Below the pieces are notes generated by a model that was not told where the DNA came from, did no database searches, and saw nothing but the letters and a program-made list of their open reading frames with translations. A DNA stretch of 23,590 bases from CAYXRK01 sp964467615 (lineage in GTDB: Bacteria > Hydrogenedentota > Hydrogenedentia > Hydrogenedentales > GCA-2746185), in contig CAYXRK010000063.1 of assembly GCA_964467615.1 (NCBI GenBank), forward strand, positions 1 to 23,590, read 5' to 3'. How positions within the stretch are numbered: position 1 is the first letter of the stretch; every line of letters begins with the position of its first letter. The position numbers and the translations under genes were made by a program. Positions 21,181-23,590 of this stretch are shown in pieces.

Positions 21181-23590
21181 TTCTTCGTGCCGCCTTCGAC
21201 AATCTCAATTTCCTCCGGCGTCAGGTCGTAGAGCGCATACACCAACTCGTCTATTTCCTGCTCCAACGCGGTGGTGTCGGCGGTTGGACTGTTCTCCTTG
21301 GCTGCGAGAATCCTTTCAACCGACGTAATGACAGCTTTATTTGTTGAATTGTCAGATGCAATGATCGGAAGTTTTTCCAAGAAATGGGTCTTGTAAGCAA
21401 AAAACCCTCCCGCCATAGGCGTAGTGATGGAACTGAAGTAGAATTGCAAGAGTCGAGAATTCAACATGCCGAGTACCAACTTATAGTGCGCCTCGCTATC
21501 ATCGTTGAGAACAATGTGATACGTCTTCGTATTGCCACAATATTTTTCGACTAAGGCGAAATTGTTGCAGTTTGCAATTTCTGGCGTAACGATGCGCAGC
21601 CGTTCAAAATTCCTACGTTTTCGCTGATTCCAGAGTTCATACCAGAGTTTGCCCGAATTGTCGAAGTACGAGCGGCCACGAAGTAGGTCGCGCTTTTTAA
21701 CAAGATACTGGTAGGCCTTTGGAAACTGGTGTTTCAAACTGTCTTCAGGCATCGGTTTCGAAAGGCCGTCATATGGATACAGCACATAATACCCAGACCA
21801 ATTTGTTACATACCTCTTGACGTCTCGCCCCTTGAGAAGTGGCAAGAGCACATTCTTTTCGATAGACCATTCTGAAATCGTGTCTGAATCGACGTAAAAC
21901 ACCTCGTCTTTTCCGGAAGCTATTCCTTGAAAGATTGATTCGCTAAGTTCTCCTAATTGCTTTCCGCAGCCGTCCATTTTCGCGAGGATTGCTGAAATGC
22001 GGGAAGTGTGGAAGTCCCAAGGCCCACGTGCAAGCGCTGAGCTTTTGACCTCGATTACGTCCTTCAGGTCATTTGAAGTCGCCGTTTCCAAGCTGGTAGC
22101 AAAAGTAACGGCATCCGTATCCCGGTTTAGCCGTTTGTATTTGTGATACGAGAATGAGTATTGGGTCGCGTTACCTTTCTCGAAAATGAAAATCCCAGTG
22201 TAGTTGGTGACGCCATCGAAGACCTGAATGTCGCTAAAATCCATGATTTTCAAAACGGCGAACTTTTGCGCGATGACTTTCCGGATCGCAGCTCCAAACT
22301 CTTTCTTCAAGAAGGTCGTGGGATTGATAAAGGCGAGACATCCATGCGCCCCAAGGCAACGCTCGGCGTGCTCGATGAATAGCACATAAATGTCATACTT
22401 TCCCGTTGCGGACTCGTAAAGCGGTTCGAATTGAGCCTTGTATTTCTGCTCCAACTTCTTGAACTCGATATACGGAGGATTGCCGGTCACGATATCGAAA
22501 CCGCCCTTCCGGTGGAACACCTCGGAAAAATTAATCTCGAAATCGAACACTTCCTTACCCTTCGTGAGTTGAAGAAAGATTTCGTCAATCTCCCGTTTGA
22601 AGTTGTGCTTTCTGTCGCCGTGCGCCTCATCAAAGAATTTGGGTTTGATTTCTTCGAGTCGCTGGAATACCTGCCAGTTTTCCAGTTCGTTCTTATCCAC
22701 GCCGAGAAGCGAGTTGCCGGTGACGATCTTATAATCGAGGTTGGGAAGCGGTTTGATTTGTTTCACGTCGTCTTCGTCCACCACGAGGGAGAGCCAGAGG
22801 CGCAGCTTGGCGATTTCCACCGCGCCGGGATCAATGTCCACGCCGTAAATGCAGTCTTGAATCGCGTGGCGTTTGAAGTGGTAGGCGGTGCGGTCGCGCA
22901 CGTCGTTGAAGTATGGCGTGAGGGCGGAGCGCGCGCGGACAATCTCCTGCATCATTCCCACGGGAAACGCGCCCGATCCTATCGCCGGGTCGCAGACCGC
23001 AATATCGGCCAACTTGTCGTCAAGAACGCGAGCGTGGGTCTCGATTTTCTTCGGGAGTTCGCGCCGGTATGACTTCGTGCCTTCCACCCGCGCTGCTTCG
23101 TAGTAGCTCGCCTGATCGCCGGAATGGATAAACGTTTCGATGTCGGCACGGGGAACAATCTCACGGCGGATTGGGGTCTTGAGTGTAGTCTGTTCGGGTT
23201 CCGACTCTCCGAAGAGCCTCGTTTGTTTCGGCTTCTCCGGCGCGAAGGGTTCCTCGGCCGTATTGACGGCGGTGTCGAGGTAGTTGATAAGGCTTTCCTG
23301 ACACATGTAGTGGACGATTTCGCGCGGCGTGTAGAACGAGCCTTTAGACTTCCGCTCTTTGACTTCGAGCAAGTTCTCGAAGACCTTGCCAAGCATTTCG
23401 GGGTCAATGGCGACTTCTTTTTCCAGCGGCTCCGCCTCGTTGACCGTGAAGTTGTAGCGGTCGAATACGTCCAGCACCCCAGTGCCCAAGTCTCCCGCGT
23501 CGGTTCGCTCCGTATTGGTGAAAAGCTTATTGGGCAGGAGGATGTCGATCTTCTGCCAGTCGTAGTCGCCCAGCGGCTCGAAAAGACCGC
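21177..23590 (-). CDS. Eco57I-like type II (IIG) restriction-modification protein, N-terminus outside window
   Basis: At least 803 residues are visible, and the frame stays open to the right edge (reading GLFEPLGDYDWQKIDILLPN near the boundary), so a TTG-initiated start at 23489 is not the true one. It is an N6-adenine methyltransferase: FYTPREIVHYM upstream of the fold, VCDPAIGSGAFPVGM as the SAM-binding motif I, GVDIDPGAVEIAKLRLWLSL as motif II, and the catalytic NPPY encoded at 22470-22481. Beyond this, about 430 residues form a probable TaqI-like target-recognition domain, ending LTPEEIEIVEGGTKK. Any nuclease domain would be in the missing N-terminal part, so a methyltransferase-only or phage-defence (PglX-like) role remains possible. 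The target-recognition half is visibly richer in A and T than the flanking genes, consistent with horizontal acquisition. Confidence 0.88.
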   Translation of the reverse strand, partial: GLFEPLGDYDWQKIDILLPNKLFTNTERTDAGDLGTGVLDVFDRYNFTVNEAEPLEKEVAIDPEMLGKVFENLLEVKERKSKGSFYTPREIVHYMCQESLINYLDTAVNTAEEPFAPEKPKQTRLFGESEPEQTTLKTPIRREIVPRADIETFIHSGDQASYYEAARVEGTKSYRRELPKKIETHARVLDDKLADIAVCDPAIGSGAFPVGMMQEIVRARSALTPYFNDVRDRTAYHFKRHAIQDCIYGVDIDPGAVEIAKLRLWLSLVVDEDDVKQIKPLPNLDYKIVTGNSLLGVDKNELENWQVFQRLEEIKPKFFDEAHGDRKHNFKREIDEIFLQLTKGKEVFDFEINFSEVFHRKGGFDIVTGNPPYIEFKKLEQKYKAQFEPLYESATGKYDIYVLFIEHAERCLGAHGCLAFINPTTFLKKEFGAAIRKVIAQKFAVLKIMDFSDIQVFDGVTNYTGIFIFEKGNATQYSFSYHKYKRLNRDTDAVTFATSLETATSNDLKDVIEVKSSALARGPWDFHTSRISAILAKMDGCGKQLGELSESIFQGIASGKDEVFYVDSDTISEWSIEKNVLLPLLKGRDVKRYVTNWSGYYVLYPYDGLSKPMPEDSLKHQFPKAYQYLVKKRDLLRGRSYFDNSGKLWYELWNQRKRRNFERLRIVTPEIANCNNFALVEKYCGNTKTYHIVLNDDSEAHYKLVLGMLNSRLLQFYFSSITTPMAGGFFAYKTHFLEKLPIIASDNSTNKAVITSVERILAAKENSPTADTTALEQEIDELVYALYDLTPEEIEIVEGGTKK

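Noticed and set aside
22431..23072. 213-codon plus-strand open frame opposite the restriction-modification gene
   Set aside because: It lies antisense to the SAM-binding and NPPY motifs and has no recognisable motif of its own.

Overview
The window is GC-rich bacterial DNA carrying core, catabolic and accessory genes. A Gram-negative outer membrane is implied by an ADP-heptose enzyme (HldE). The left-edge protein has an acidic EGEGE linker, EF-hand loops and a hydrophobic/arginine C-terminus. Together with a periplasmic carbohydrate-active protein, this recalls Candidatus Hydrogenedentes or the PVC group. That assignment rests on style, not on a marker gene. No rRNA, tRNA, CRISPR array or transposase gene was seen.

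Layout. 1-336: end of an exported EF-hand protein. 467-3341: a soluble PAS histidine kinase overlapped by a receiver-SpoIIE phosphatase response regulator, probably one two-component pathway. 3411-4886: hldE. 4897-7100 (minus): miaA followed by a GT2-like glycosyltransferase, overlapping by 4 bases. 7262-9546 (minus): two acyl-CoA dehydrogenases with complementary active-site residues. 9797-16553 (plus): a crotonase, an NPD/IpdC-type flavin oxidoreductase, a second crotonase, then both subunits of a methylcrotonyl/geranyl-CoA-type biotin carboxylase. The two catabolic arms diverge from a 250-base region with back-to-back promoter-like elements set in an inverted repeat. 16569-20394 (minus): an AbfD/HpaB-family flavoprotein lacking the Fe-S ligands, then an exported glycoside-hydrolase-like protein. 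20549-23590 (minus): an Eco57I-like restriction-modification gene running off the right edge, a DUF4258 gene, a DUF2283 gene and a short relic resembling the end of the restriction gene.

The central 9 kb reads as one acyl-CoA degradation locus: dehydrogenation by a probable two-subunit enzyme, hydration, flavin chemistry and biotin-dependent carboxylation. No HMG-CoA lyase, thiolase or CoA ligase is present, so the substrate cannot be fixed. Leucine alone does not explain the dehydrogenase pair and the flavin enzyme. The most unusual points are that dehydrogenase pair, the cluster-less AbfD-like protein, the restriction/DUF4258/DUF2283 block with its duplicated tail, and a 118-base repeat-bounded insertion in the carboxylase leader.
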